Shown piece by piece: positions 24,318 to 32,701 of a stretch of DNA of 64,000 bases; the stretch's first letter is position 1, and every line of letters starts with the position of its first letter. This DNA is from an uncultured Dysosmobacter sp. Its GTDB lineage: Bacteria; Bacillota; Clostridia; Oscillospirales; Oscillospiraceae. Location of the stretch: positions 22,826 to 86,825 of the forward strand of contig NZ_CANRKH010000011.1 in the NCBI RefSeq assembly GCF_947631165.1, read 5' to 3'. The position numbers and the translations under genes are program-made. The notes below the pieces were generated by a model, which was given only the letters and a program-made list of their open reading frames with translations, made no database searches and was not told the DNA's origin.

Positions 24318-25271
24318 ATGAAGAGAAAAGCGCTTGCGGGCCTGCTGGCCCTGATGCTCCTGCTGACTCTGACCGCCTGCGGCGGCAGCGCCAAGGGGGA
24401 GTCCAATTCCGCGGCTATGGACGCGGCGGTCCCATCGAATACTACGACCGCAGAAGCGGACTACGGCTACTACCCGGCGGACACTGAAGAGATGGTGGAG
24501 GCGCCTGCGGCGGAGCCCCAGGAGAGCGCGTCCAAGGCGGAGGCGCTCCAGGGCCGGAAGCTGATCTGCACCGCCCAGCTGGAGCTGGAGACCACGGAAT
24601 TTGACCAGGCGTCCGTCCGCCTGGCGGAGCTGACGGAGGAGTACGGCGGCTGGTTCGAGTCCAGCAGCGTCGGCGGACGGGGCAGCGGGCACTGCTGGGC
24701 CAACTACACCGTGCGGGTCCCCGTGGCCCGGTACCAGGCGTTTCTGAACCAGATCGGAGAGCTGTGCCATGAGACCTGGCGCTCCACCGAGCAGCAGGAC
24801 ATCACTGAATCCTACTATGATACCCAGGGCCGCCTGGAGACCCAGAAAATCAAGCTGGAGCGCCTTCAGGAGCTGCTGCGGAAGGCGGAGGCCATGGAGG
24901 ACATCATCACCATCGAGTCGGCCATTTCTGAAACGGAATGGATGATCGACGACCTCTCCGGCACCATGCGGCACTACGATTCCCTGGTGGACTACGCCAC
25001 CATCACCGTCTCCCTCCAGGAGGTCTATAAGCTCTCCAATGTGGAGGAGGTGCCGGACAGCTTCGGCAGCCGGATCGGCGCGGCCTTCCGCAACGGCTGC
25101 AGCGCCTTTGCCGACGGAATGGAAAATCTGGCCGTGGCCCTGGCCTACGGCTGGATGTGGGTGCTCCTGGCGGCAGCGGCCGTCGTGCTCGTGGTCCGCA
25201 TCCTGCGGAAGCGGCGGAAGAAGGCGGGCAAGCCCTCCGCAGAGAAACGGGACGAACAGGAGAAGCAGTGA
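24318..25271 (+). CDS. DUF4349 lipoprotein
   Basis: A 317-residue lipoprotein: signal sequence with lipobox LTAC (C at ~20), an acidic low-complexity stretch, the DUF4349 domain (~75-265; YGGWFESSSVGGRGSG, RVPVARYQAFLNQI, QDITESYYDTQGRLETQ), a predicted coiled coil (QKIKLERLQELLRKAEAMED), one transmembrane helix (~275-297) and a basic tail. Proteins of this group are widespread in Firmicutes and have no assigned function. GAGGAGG is upstream of the ATG at 24318. It is monocistronic. Confidence 0.85.
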   Translation: MKRKALAGLLALMLLLTLTACGGSAKGESNSAAMDAAVPSNTTTAEADYGYYPADTEEMVEAPAAEPQESASKAEALQGRKLICTAQLELETTEFDQASVRLAELTEEYGGWFESSSVGGRGSGHCWANYTVRVPVARYQAFLNQIGELCHETWRSTEQQDITESYYDTQGRLETQKIKLERLQELLRKAEAMEDIITIESAISETEWMIDDLSGTMRHYDSLVDYATITVSLQEVYKLSNVEEVPDSFGSRIGAAFRNGCSAFADGMENLAVALAYGWMWVLLAAAAVVLVVRILRKRRKKAGKPSAEKRDEQEKQ

Positions 25272-25316
25272 CGGCGCCGCACGAAAAAGGCCGTGACAAA
25301 AGAGGCGAAAGCTGGT

Positions 25317-25354
25317 AAGATGAAAGAGACGGGAGACCGTCTCTTTCATCTTGT
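25317..25354 (+). terminator. Hairpin after DUF4349 gene
   Basis: A perfect 16-bp inverted repeat (AAGATGAAAGAGACGG, loop GAGA) followed by GTATC; very stable stem, no T tract beyond the arm's TT. Confidence 0.65.
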
Positions 25355-25383
25355 ATCAATGACTATATAAGGAGGGACCCGCT

Positions 25384-26001
25384 ATGAAGCTGACCTGGCT
25401 GGGACATGCCTGTTTTCTGCTGGAACAGGACGGATACCGGATCGTGACAGATCCCTACACGGGGGTCGAGGGCTATCCGCCTCTGGACGTCTTCGCCCAC
25501 GAGGCGGTTTGCAGCCACCATCACTTTGACCATGACGCAGTGGACTGTGTGAAACCGCTGCCTCGGGCCAAAAGCCCCTTTGCCGTCCGGGAGGTGGAGA
25601 CCTGCCACGACGAACAGGGCGGCGCGCTGCGGGGGCCTAACATTGTCCGGATTTTCACCGCCGGCGGCGTGTCGGTGGCCCATCTGGGGGACCTGGGCCA
25701 TCAGCTGACGGCGGGCCAGCTGGCGGCCATTGGTCCGGTGGACGCGGTGCTGGTGCCGGTGGGCGGCGTCTATACCGTGGATGCGGCGGGGGCCAAGGCG
25801 GTCTGCGACGCCCTGGGCGCACGGTGCGTGATACCCATGCATTACCGCCACGCCCCCTATGGACTGCCCAATGTGGCGGGAGTGGAGGGCTTTCTGGCCC
25901 TTTGGCCCGCAGAGCAGGTCCGACGCCTGGACGGGCCGTCCTTCGATGTGACGAAGGAGACCGGCGGCGTGCTGGTACCGCGCTTTTTGAATGAGGAATG
26001 A
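25384..26001 (+). CDS. MBL-fold metal-dependent hydrolase
   Basis: A 205-residue metallo-beta-lactamase fold protein of the UlaG/UPF0173-like branch. Motifs visible are WLGHACFLL, the metal ligands CSHHHFDHD, VAHLGDLGH, and the late PMHYRH. Members hydrolyse lactones, phosphodiesters or N-acyl bonds, and no specific substrate can be assigned. AAGGAGGG precedes the ATG. It is flanked by hairpins and by a MITE-like element 16 bp after its stop codon. Confidence 0.87.
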   Translation: MKLTWLGHACFLLEQDGYRIVTDPYTGVEGYPPLDVFAHEAVCSHHHFDHDAVDCVKPLPRAKSPFAVREVETCHDEQGGALRGPNIVRIFTAGGVSVAHLGDLGHQLTAGQLAAIGPVDAVLVPVGGVYTVDAAGAKAVCDALGARCVIPMHYRHAPYGLPNVAGVEGFLALWPAEQVRRLDGPSFDVTKETGGVLVPRFLNEE

Positions 26002-26015
26002 GCAGCTGGGAATTT

Positions 26016-26181
26016 TAGAACCTGTACCAATAGGTGCAGCACACCGTCTGAGCGGTCCTTTTCCCGCCGCTCTGCGTTGTTTCTCCTTGGAATACTTCAA
26101 GTATTCCTGCGTCAAAACGCCTTGATCGGCAGAGAAATTCCTCTCCCATCCGGCGTTTCTCCCCTATTGGTACAGGTTCTA
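26016..26181. mobile_element. 166-bp MITE-like element with 18-bp terminal inverted repeats
   Basis: TAGAACCTGTACCAATAG at 26016-26033 and its exact complement at 26164-26181 bound a noncoding segment. If the termini are read as GAACC, TA flanks both ends. The interior holds a perfect GGAATACTT-C-AAGTATTCC palindrome (26089-26107) and further GC-rich complementary segments. It differs in sequence from the 163-bp element at 10481 but has nearly the same size and end organisation. Confidence 0.75.
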
Positions 26182-26201
26182 TATCAGCCGCCGCTGGGGC
26201 A

Positions 26202-26250
26202 GCATTGAAAGGAACTGGCCGGAAGCCGGCCAGTTCCTTTCAATGCTTTT
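26202..26250. terminator. Strong hairpin between convergent MBL and isochorismatase genes
   Basis: An inverted repeat of more than 20 bp (GCATTGAAAGGAACTGGCC... with loop AAG) followed by TTTTG. Confidence 0.8.
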
Positions 26251-26280
26251 GAAACTTGCGGAAATCCCTCGTTGTCAACG

Positions 26281-26982
26281 TTACCACAGATCCGTCCAGC
26301 CGGTGCCCTCTCCAAAAGTCTGGAACGGCTCCGGAACATCATCGCTCTCCAGCATCCCCGCCCGGATGGCGGCGGAGACATCCGGCACGGTGTCCGGGCC
26401 ATAGTCCAGGAAGGCGGCGCTGTCCATCAGGATGGCGCCTGCCCGCTCCATGTCCTCCAGATTGACCCGCTGGATCTCCTCCGTCTGAGAGGAGCAGCAG
26501 TCCGTCAGAACCACCGTGTTGTACTCCAGAGCGATGGCGTCATAGCAGGTGGTGCGGACGCAGTTGGGGGTCGTGGTTCCCGCCAGGATGACGGTGCGGA
26601 CGTCCAGCCGCCGCAGAATCAGGTCCAGCTCCGTCTGGAAAAAGGCGCTCCACCGGGGCTTGATGATGGTGTAGTCCCCCGGCTGGGGCCGCAGGCCCTC
26701 CGGCGCCTGGGCGCTGTTGAAACCGGCGGAAGCAGGCATGCAGGCCCGGCCTCCGGCCAGCCACCCGGCGTGGCGGGTCAGCTCCACGTCGCTGCCGTCG
26801 GAGCGGTAGATACGCTTGACGAAAAACACCGGGATGCCCTTGCTCCGGGCTGTCTCCACTGCCTGGACGCAGGCGGGGACGGTGGACTGGGCAAAGCGGA
26901 TGCAGTGGCCGCCTTTGGGGTCCACAAAGCCGTTTTCCATGTCGATGACGATGAGGGCGGAGCGGGTTGGATTGGGTCTCAT
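26281..26982 (-). CDS. Cysteine hydrolase, isochorismatase family
   Basis: A 233-residue isochorismatase-fold amidohydrolase. The catalytic triad is visible: Asp in LIVIDMENGF, Lys in TIIKPRWSAF, and Cys in GTTTPNCVRTT; a non-proline cis-peptide segment precedes the cysteine. Family members include nicotinamidases, N-carbamoylsarcosine amidases and isochorismatases, and the substrate is not clear here. GGAGG lies upstream of the ATG at 26982. It sits 14 bases downstream of the RlmA-like gene on the same strand, so co-transcription is likely. Confidence 0.88.
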   Translation of the reverse strand: MRPNPTRSALIVIDMENGFVDPKGGHCIRFAQSTVPACVQAVETARSKGIPVFFVKRIYRSDGSDVELTRHAGWLAGGRACMPASAGFNSAQAPEGLRPQPGDYTIIKPRWSAFFQTELDLILRRLDVRTVILAGTTTPNCVRTTCYDAIALEYNTVVLTDCCSSQTEEIQRVNLEDMERAGAILMDSAAFLDYGPDTVPDVSAAIRAGMLESDDVPEPFQTFGEGTGWTDLW

Positions 26983-26996
26983 GGCGATTCCTCCAG

Positions 26997-27818
26997 TCAC
27001 AGTTTGCGAAAGATGTGGATGCGGAAGGCGATGCGGGCCGTCAGGGTCTCCAGCGATGCCAGCCTTTCCGCTCCGGCCCTGGGCGTTTTCCAGTAGTAAG
27101 GCGTCATCTGGAACAGGGCGTGGATGTCCGCCTGGCTTTCCAGCGTGATGGTGTCCTCCACCGGGACGATGGCCTCATAGGCGAAGCCCTCATAGGGCGT
27201 CTCCTTTTCCTCGTTGGGATAGGGCCGGTCGTACAGCACCTGCTTCAGCTCCCACAGGTGGTCCGCCGCCGGGACCACGTAGAGGAAGGTCCCGGCGGGC
27301 TTCAAAACCCGCCGGAACTCCTCCAGGGCCAGGGGCGAGAAGCAGTTCAGCAGGGTGTCCACGCTCCCGTCTGCCAGGGGCAGGTGGTAGGAGGATGCCA
27401 CGGCGAACTCCACGCCCCGCTCCCGTTTGGCGGCCAGCCGCAGGATGGCCTTGGAGATATCGGTCCCCACCATCCGGGGCGCTTTTCCGGCGCTCTGCAA
27501 TGCCTGATAGATGCCGGCAGTGTAGTAGCCCTCGCCGCAGCCGGTGTCCAGGATCGCGGGGCCATTGCCGGAACGGGCCAGGACCTCACGGCAAAGAGCT
27601 TCCAGCAGCGGCGCGTAATAGCCCTTGGACAGGAACGCCCGCCGGGCCTGGGCCATGCCCTTGTCGTCGCCGGGGGCGGCGGAGTGTTTTTGATTGGGGG
27701 GCAGGAGATAGATGTAGCCTTCTTTGGCGATGTCATAGCTGTGACCTGCCGGACAGCGGCAGGCATGTTCCCCCCGGTCCAGCGGTCCGCCGCAGACAGG
27801 ACATCGAAACAGGCTCAT
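26997..27818 (-). CDS. RlmA-like 23S rRNA (guanine-N1)-methyltransferase
   Basis: A 273-residue SAM methyltransferase. The N-terminal zinc finger (FRCPVCGGPLDRGEHACRCP, then GHSYD) and KEGYIYLLP are typical of RlmA proteins, which methylate N1 of G745 or G748 in 23S rRNA. The SAM site is ILDTGCGEGYYT, followed by VGTDISKAILRLAAKR and the FSPLALEEFRRVLKPAG segment. RlmA(II) enzymes influence tylosin sensitivity; which subclass this is cannot be decided here. The start overlaps the MATE stop codon. Confidence 0.88.
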   Translation of the reverse strand: MSLFRCPVCGGPLDRGEHACRCPAGHSYDIAKEGYIYLLPPNQKHSAAPGDDKGMAQARRAFLSKGYYAPLLEALCREVLARSGNGPAILDTGCGEGYYTAGIYQALQSAGKAPRMVGTDISKAILRLAAKRERGVEFAVASSYHLPLADGSVDTLLNCFSPLALEEFRRVLKPAGTFLYVVPAADHLWELKQVLYDRPYPNEEKETPYEGFAYEAIVPVEDTITLESQADIHALFQMTPYYWKTPRAGAERLASLETLTARIAFRIHIFRKL

Positions 27819-29206
27819 AAGGCACTTCCTTTGGTGACGTCGTTGATCCATCTGCCGCTGTTGATGCGCCAGATGCAGATGGGCACTTTTAAAATGCTCT
27901 CCACTTGCATAGCGATGGCGATGGGCCAGCAGCCCGTCTTCAGCACCAAAGCCGCCAGAGCCGTCAGCGGCAGACCGGCCAGCCACTGGGGAGCCAGATC
28001 CAAAACGGTGCTCCAGGTCACGTCGCCGCCGGCCCGCAGCACGCCGGTGATGGCGGAAATGCCGCAGGCGTGGAGGGGGATGGAGGCGAAGCCCGTCACC
28101 GCCAGGGCCGTGGCGATGGCGGCGGACTGGCCGAACAGCTTGAAGAGCGGGAACACCACCGGCACAAACAGCAGCGGCACCAGCAGCAGGGAGACGACGG
28201 CCAGCCCCGCGCCCACCAGGATGGTAAAGCGGAGCAGGGCTTGGCTCAAGGCCTGCACCTGGGCGCGAGCCTGTCCCTCGCCGATGGCCTTGCCCACGAT
28301 CACCGCCGTGGCGGCGCCCAGGCCGAAGCACACCACCAGGAACAGGCGGTTCAGATTGCCCATGACGGCGTTGGCCGCCAGCATCTCCACAGAATTGTCC
28401 GTGTAGCCCAAAATGACCGTCAGCAGGGAATTGCCCAGGCCCCAGGCGGCCTCGTTGAGGACCACGGGGGAGGCGTATTTCACAAAGCGGCGGGCCATGG
28501 CCAGTCCCGGCCGCAGCAGGCAGCTCAGCTTGAAGGGGACGGTTTTGCTGTGGACGGCATAGACGGCGCAGATGACGAACTCAGAGATCCGGGCCAGCAG
28601 CGTGGCGATGGCCGCACCGGCTACTCCCAGAGCGGGGAAGCCGCCGTGGCCGAAGATCAGCAGATAGTTCAGCCCCGTGTTCACCAGTGTGGAAAAGCCG
28701 AAGAGCTTCATGCCGAAGGTGGGATTTTCCACACTGCGCTGGGCGCTGGCGTAGATGGAGGAGAGCATGTTGAACACGTAAGAAAAGCCGATAACCCGCA
28801 GATAGGGCGCGCCCAGCAGGCTCAGGTCGTGGCGGTTGCTCAGCAGGTCCATCACCTGCACCGGGAACAGGGCAAAGACAACGGCCAGCGCCAGCGTGAT
28901 GCCGGAGCCGATCAAGGCGGCCACGCCGATGGCCCGGTTGATGTTGTCCGTGTCCCCCTTGCCCCAGTATTGGCTCACCAGGATGCCCAGGCCGCTCTGC
29001 ACGCCGAACACGATGCTGAGCAGCAGAAATACCGGCACATTGGCGGTGGTAACGGCGGCCATTTCCTCATTGCCCAGCTGGCTCACCATGAAAGTGTCGA
29101 TCAGTCCCAGGGAGAAGGTGATGAGATTTTGCAGGATCATCGGCAGAGACAGCTTCCACAGCCGACGGTAAAAGCCGGGTTCCCGGCAGAAAAAGTTGTT
29201 TTTCAT
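27815..29206 (-). CDS. MATE family efflux transporter
   Basis: A 463-residue transporter with 12 predicted transmembrane segments in two homologous halves. The N-terminus (LWKLSLPMILQNLITFSLGLIDTFMVSQLG) is a classic MATE start and continues with GLGILVSQYWGKGD. It exports drugs or metabolites using Na+ or H+ gradients. The ATG at 29206 (KNNFF) is taken as start although the ribosome site (AGAGAAATGG) is weak; a longer frame to 29281 has an unusual N-terminus. It heads an operon with the rRNA methyltransferase and the hydrolase, and might be read through from the cysteine desulfurase. Confidence 0.9.
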   Translation of the reverse strand: MKNNFFCREPGFYRRLWKLSLPMILQNLITFSLGLIDTFMVSQLGNEEMAAVTTANVPVFLLLSIVFGVQSGLGILVSQYWGKGDTDNINRAIGVAALIGSGITLALAVVFALFPVQVMDLLSNRHDLSLLGAPYLRVIGFSYVFNMLSSIYASAQRSVENPTFGMKLFGFSTLVNTGLNYLLIFGHGGFPALGVAGAAIATLLARISEFVICAVYAVHSKTVPFKLSCLLRPGLAMARRFVKYASPVVLNEAAWGLGNSLLTVILGYTDNSVEMLAANAVMGNLNRLFLVVCFGLGAATAVIVGKAIGEGQARAQVQALSQALLRFTILVGAGLAVVSLLLVPLLFVPVVFPLFKLFGQSAAIATALAVTGFASIPLHACGISAITGVLRAGGDVTWSTVLDLAPQWLAGLPLTALAALVLKTGCWPIAIAMQVESILKVPICIWRINSGRWINDVTKGSAL

Positions 29207-29299
29207 AATACCATTTCTCTTAATTAGAAAGTAGGAATTGAGATAAAAGATAGGAGATATTTTTATCTTCTGCCTCTTCACTCTTATCTCTTCACTTTT

Positions 29300-30433
29300 T
29301 CACAGCATGGGCATCCGGGTGTCGTGATGATGCCGTAAGGCGGCGGCGCAGGCGTCGATGTCCGCCTTGCCGGTCTCCGGGCCGAAGCTCAGGCGGATGA
29401 CGCTGCCAGCCGTCCGCTTGGGCAGATCCAGCGCCGCCACCACATGGCTGGGCCTGCCCTGATGGCAGGCGGAACCGGCGGAGACGCAGATGCCCTGGCC
29501 GCTCAGGTCGTTGACGATGTTTTGACTGGGCCAGCCCGTCAGAGCCACGGACAAAATGTGGGGCGCGGCGCCGCTGCCGATGACCGTGAGATCCGGGATG
29601 GCGGAGAGCGTTTCCACCGCATAGGCCTTGATGTCCGCCATGCGGGCCAGCTTGTCCGCCAGATGGTCGGTCCGCAGCTCCACGGCCTTGGCAAAGCCCG
29701 CGATCTGGGCCGTGGCCTCGGTGCCGGAGCGGAGGCCGCCCTCCTGTCCGCCTCCCGCCAGCAGAGGCCGGGGATTGCGGACCCGAGGGCCGATATACAG
29801 CGCGCCGATGCCCTTGGGACCGCCGATCTTGTGAGCGGAGAGGGTGATGAAGTCCGCCCCCAGGCTCTTGGCGGCGAAGGGGACTTTCAAAAAGCCCTGC
29901 ACCGCGTCAGTGTGGAGCAGGGTCTTGGGATTTTTCACCGTCAGGCCCCGGGCGATGTCCGCGATGGGGTAGACGTTCCCCAGCTCGTTGTTCACCATCA
30001 TCACGGAAACCAGCGCTGTGTCGGGCCGCACGGCGGAGAGCACCTGCTCCGCCGTGATGCCGCCATTCCCGTCAGGGGCGATATAGGTCACTTCATAGCC
30101 CTGCTTTTCCATCCACTTGCAGGCCTCCAGCACGGCGTTGTGCTCCACCGCCGTGGTGACGATGTGCTTGCCCAGATGGCGGTTCTGCCAGCAGGCCGCC
30201 TGGATGGCCCAGTTGTCGCCCTCGGTGCCGCAGGAGGTGAAAAACAGCTGCTTCGCCTCGCAGCCCAGGGAGCCCGCCACGGTTTTCCGCCAGTCCTCGA
30301 CCTTTTTTTTCATGTCCAGGCCCAACTGATACTGGGAGCTGGGATTGCCGAACTGCTCCGTCAGTACGGCATACATGGCGTCGGCCACCTCCTTTGGAAC
30401 CGGCGTGGTGGCGGCGTGGTCTAAGTAGATCAT
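29300..30433 (-). CDS. Cysteine desulfurase (NifS/IscS-like)
   Basis: A 377-residue PLP-dependent enzyme that takes sulfur from cysteine for iron-sulfur clusters and thiolated tRNA. It begins MIYLDHAATTPVPKEV. The PLP lysine is in LSAHKIGGPKGIGALY, and the sulfur-accepting cysteine is in SAGSACHQGRPSHV, on the short loop typical of the NifS-like class II group. Length is normal. It diverges from the mtaB operon and has its own promoter at 30499-30527. Downstream lies an AT-rich spacer before the MATE gene. Confidence 0.92.
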   Translation of the reverse strand: MIYLDHAATTPVPKEVADAMYAVLTEQFGNPSSQYQLGLDMKKKVEDWRKTVAGSLGCEAKQLFFTSCGTEGDNWAIQAACWQNRHLGKHIVTTAVEHNAVLEACKWMEKQGYEVTYIAPDGNGGITAEQVLSAVRPDTALVSVMMVNNELGNVYPIADIARGLTVKNPKTLLHTDAVQGFLKVPFAAKSLGADFITLSAHKIGGPKGIGALYIGPRVRNPRPLLAGGGQEGGLRSGTEATAQIAGFAKAVELRTDHLADKLARMADIKAYAVETLSAIPDLTVIGSGAAPHILSVALTGWPSQNIVNDLSGQGICVSAGSACHQGRPSHVVAALDLPKRTAGSVIRLSFGPETGKADIDACAAALRHHHDTRMPML

Positions 30434-30498
30434 AGAAAACTCCTTTCATGGGCTTGCCCAATGGAGAAAAAATCGCTATAATAAAAACGCGTTCAATC

Positions 30499-30527
30499 AT
30501 TATATACCATTCTTGAACAAAGGGCAA
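30499..30527 (-). promoter_or_regulatory. Sigma-A promoter of the cysteine desulfurase gene
   Basis: Minus strand TTGCCC (30522-30527), 17-bp spacer, perfect TATAAT (30499-30504), 66 bases ahead of the start codon. Confidence 0.75.
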
Positions 30528-30613
30528 CACAGTTTTTCCAGCTGCTCCGGCGGTTGGAACACGGCCCTGCGGGGATGGCGGGGGCGCATCCAAGATCTCA
30601 ATGGAGGAACGAT

Positions 30614-30805
30614 ATGAAACGAAAAACGCTGCTGGCGCTGCTGGCTGCCGTGATCCTGCTGGCTGCGGGGCTGTTCACGGAGAACTGGATCTTCTATCTG
30701 CTGAACGGCTTCCTCGCTCTGGGGATCTCCCTGTACTGGGTTCGGAAACGGTGGGCCCGGCGGGGCGGGACCACGAGCGATATCGTGAAGGACCAACTGT
30801 TATGA
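30614..30805 (+). CDS. Small two-helix membrane protein
   Basis: A 63-residue protein with two hydrophobic helices (LLALLAAVILLAAGLF and IFYLLNGFLALGISLYWV) and a basic end (RKRWARRG). It is not recognisable as a named family. ATGGAGGAACG gives a good ribosome site for the ATG at 30614. Its stop overlaps the mtaB start, so the two are translated together. This coupling is the main evidence that it is real. Confidence 0.7.
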   Translation: MKRKTLLALLAAVILLAAGLFTENWIFYLLNGFLALGISLYWVRKRWARRGGTTSDIVKDQLL

Positions 30806-32088
30806 GAGTAGCCATCTACACCTTGGGCTGCAAGGTGAACCAATATGAGACCCAGGCCATGGAGCAGCTCCTTCGGGCCAGGGGCCATCAGATCGTGGAC
30901 TTTGGCGGCGAGGCGGACGTTTATGTGGTGAATTCCTGCTCCGTCACGGCAGTCAGCGACCAGAAGTCCCGGCAGGCCATCCACCGGGTCCGCCGGGAGC
31001 ACCCGGTGGCGGTGGTGGCCCTGTGCGGCTGTTATCCCCAGACCCACGCTGATGATGTGCGGGGGCTGGACGTGGACCTGATCGCCGGCACCGGCGACCG
31101 GGCCGGCTTCCTGGACCTGCTGGAACAGGCCGCAGCGGAAAAGCGGCGCATCGAGGCCATCGACCAGTCCTTTGACCGCCGGACCTTTGAGGTCCTGCCC
31201 GCCGGTGGGCAGGACCGCCGCACCCGAGCCATGCTGAAGGTGGAAGACGGATGCGTCAATTTCTGTACCTACTGCATCATCCCATACGCCCGGGGGCCGG
31301 TGCGGTCCCTGCCGCTGGAGACGGCGGCGGAGCAGGCCGCACGATTGAAGAGGGACGGCTACCGGGAGATCGTGCTGACGGGCATCGAGATCTCCTCCTG
31401 GGGCCGGGACCTGAAAACCGGCCAGACCCTCATCGACCTGATGGAGGCTGTCTGCGCCGCCGCTCCCGGCGTTCGGATCCGGCTGGGCAGTTTGGAGCCC
31501 CGGACCGTCACCGAGGACTTCTGCCGCCGCGCCGCAGCCCTGCCGGACCTGTGCCCCCAGTTCCACCTGTCTATGCAGAGCGGCTGCGACGAGACCCTGA
31601 AACGGATGAACCGCAAGTACGATACCGCCAGATTTGCACAGTCTGTTGCACTTTTAAATCAATATTTTGAACATCCTGCCGTTACTACCGACCTCATTAC
31701 CGGCTTTCCGGAGGAGACGGAGGAGGAGTTCAGCCAAACTCTGGCGTTCATTCGGGACTGCCGGTTTGCCCAGATGCACATCTTTCCCTACTCCATCCGC
31801 CCCGGCACGCCGGCGGCAAAGATGGCCCAGATTCCCAAAGCCATCAAGGAGGAGCGGGCGAAGCGGGCCGCGGCGGCGGCGGCGGAGATGCATCGGGAGT
31901 ATCTGTCCGCCTGTGTGGGCAGGACCTATCCCGTTTTGTTCGAGCAGCCAAAGAACGGCAGATTCTCCGGCCACGCCCCCAATTATATGGAGGTGCTGGC
32001 GGCGGGAGAGGACCTGCACAACACCGTGAAGCCCGTCCGGATCACGGAGACCGACGGGGAAGTTCTGTATGGAGAGATCGAGGAGTAA
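30802..32088 (+). CDS. mtaB: tRNA t6A37 methylthiotransferase MtaB
   Basis: A 428-residue radical-SAM enzyme that adds a methylthio group to N6-threonylcarbamoyladenosine at position 37 of tRNAs reading ANN codons. The N-terminal UPF0004 domain has cysteines in YTLGCKVNQYE, VVNSCSVT and ALCGCYPQ for the auxiliary cluster. The radical-SAM CxxxCxxC is in CVNFCTYCIIPYARG. A TRAM-like domain ends the protein. It is near the cysteine desulfurase, a possible sulfur source. A short run near 31620-31690 is more AT-rich than the rest, without frame disruption. Confidence 0.94.
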   Translation: MRVAIYTLGCKVNQYETQAMEQLLRARGHQIVDFGGEADVYVVNSCSVTAVSDQKSRQAIHRVRREHPVAVVALCGCYPQTHADDVRGLDVDLIAGTGDRAGFLDLLEQAAAEKRRIEAIDQSFDRRTFEVLPAGGQDRRTRAMLKVEDGCVNFCTYCIIPYARGPVRSLPLETAAEQAARLKRDGYREIVLTGIEISSWGRDLKTGQTLIDLMEAVCAAAPGVRIRLGSLEPRTVTEDFCRRAAALPDLCPQFHLSMQSGCDETLKRMNRKYDTARFAQSVALLNQYFEHPAVTTDLITGFPEETEEEFSQTLAFIRDCRFAQMHIFPYSIRPGTPAAKMAQIPKAIKEERAKRAAAAAAEMHREYLSACVGRTYPVLFEQPKNGRFSGHAPNYMEVLAAGEDLHNTVKPVRITETDGEVLYGEIEE

Positions 32089-32092
32089 GCTG

Positions 32093-32668
32093 ATGAAGAG
32101 CCACTTTTTTGCCTACATTTCCCGGATGCGGTTCATCCAGCGCTGGGCGCTGATGCGGAACACCGCCCAGGAGAACGTCCAGGAGCACAGCCATCAGGTG
32201 GCCGTCCTGGCCCACGCTCTGGCGGTGATCCGCAATGAAAAATTCGGCGGCGGTGCGGACCCCGGAACCGTGGCGGCGGCGGCGCTGTACCACGATGCCA
32301 GTGAGATCCTGACCGGTGACATGCCGACCCCTATCAAATATGACAACCCTGCCATCCAGACTGCCTATAAGCAGGTAGAGGCCGTGGCGGAGCGGAAGCT
32401 GCTGCACATGCTGCCGGAGGAGCTGCAGCGGGCCTACGCCCCGGTTTTGACCGACGTGGACCCGGAGACAGAGCGGCTGGTGAAGGCGGCGGATAAGCTC
32501 TCCGCCTATATCAAGTGCGTGGAGGAGCTGAAAGCCGGGAATACGGAGTTCCGGGAGGCCGCCGCCCAGACCCGCAGGGCGCTGGAGGGCTATGGCCTGC
32601 CGGAGGTGTCGTATTTTCTGGAGACCTTCATGGACAGCTTCTCTCTGACCCTGGACGAATTGAAATGA
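32093..32668 (+). CDS. 5'-deoxynucleotidase, YfbR-like HD protein
   Basis: A 191-residue HD-domain phosphohydrolase of the YfbR family, which dephosphorylates deoxyribonucleoside 5'-monophosphates. The metal ligands are in QEHSHQVAVLAHAL and ALYHDASEILTGDMPTPIKY, the latter being the YfbR signature. CGAGGAG precedes the ATG at 32093, four bases after the mtaB stop, so it is in the same operon. Length is close to E. coli YfbR. Confidence 0.9.
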   Translation: MKSHFFAYISRMRFIQRWALMRNTAQENVQEHSHQVAVLAHALAVIRNEKFGGGADPGTVAAAALYHDASEILTGDMPTPIKYDNPAIQTAYKQVEAVAERKLLHMLPEELQRAYAPVLTDVDPETERLVKAADKLSAYIKCVEELKAGNTEFREAAAQTRRALEGYGLPEVSYFLETFMDSFSLTLDELK

Positions 32669-32701
32669 CCCCGCCTGACGGGGGAGAAAGAGGTGCGTGA
32701 A

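Noticed and set aside
26997..28331. A single 444-codon protein on the minus strand
   Set aside because: The real RlmA-like protein begins at 27818 with a zinc finger; upstream of that the frame is antisense to nothing but runs inside the MATE gene in another frame.
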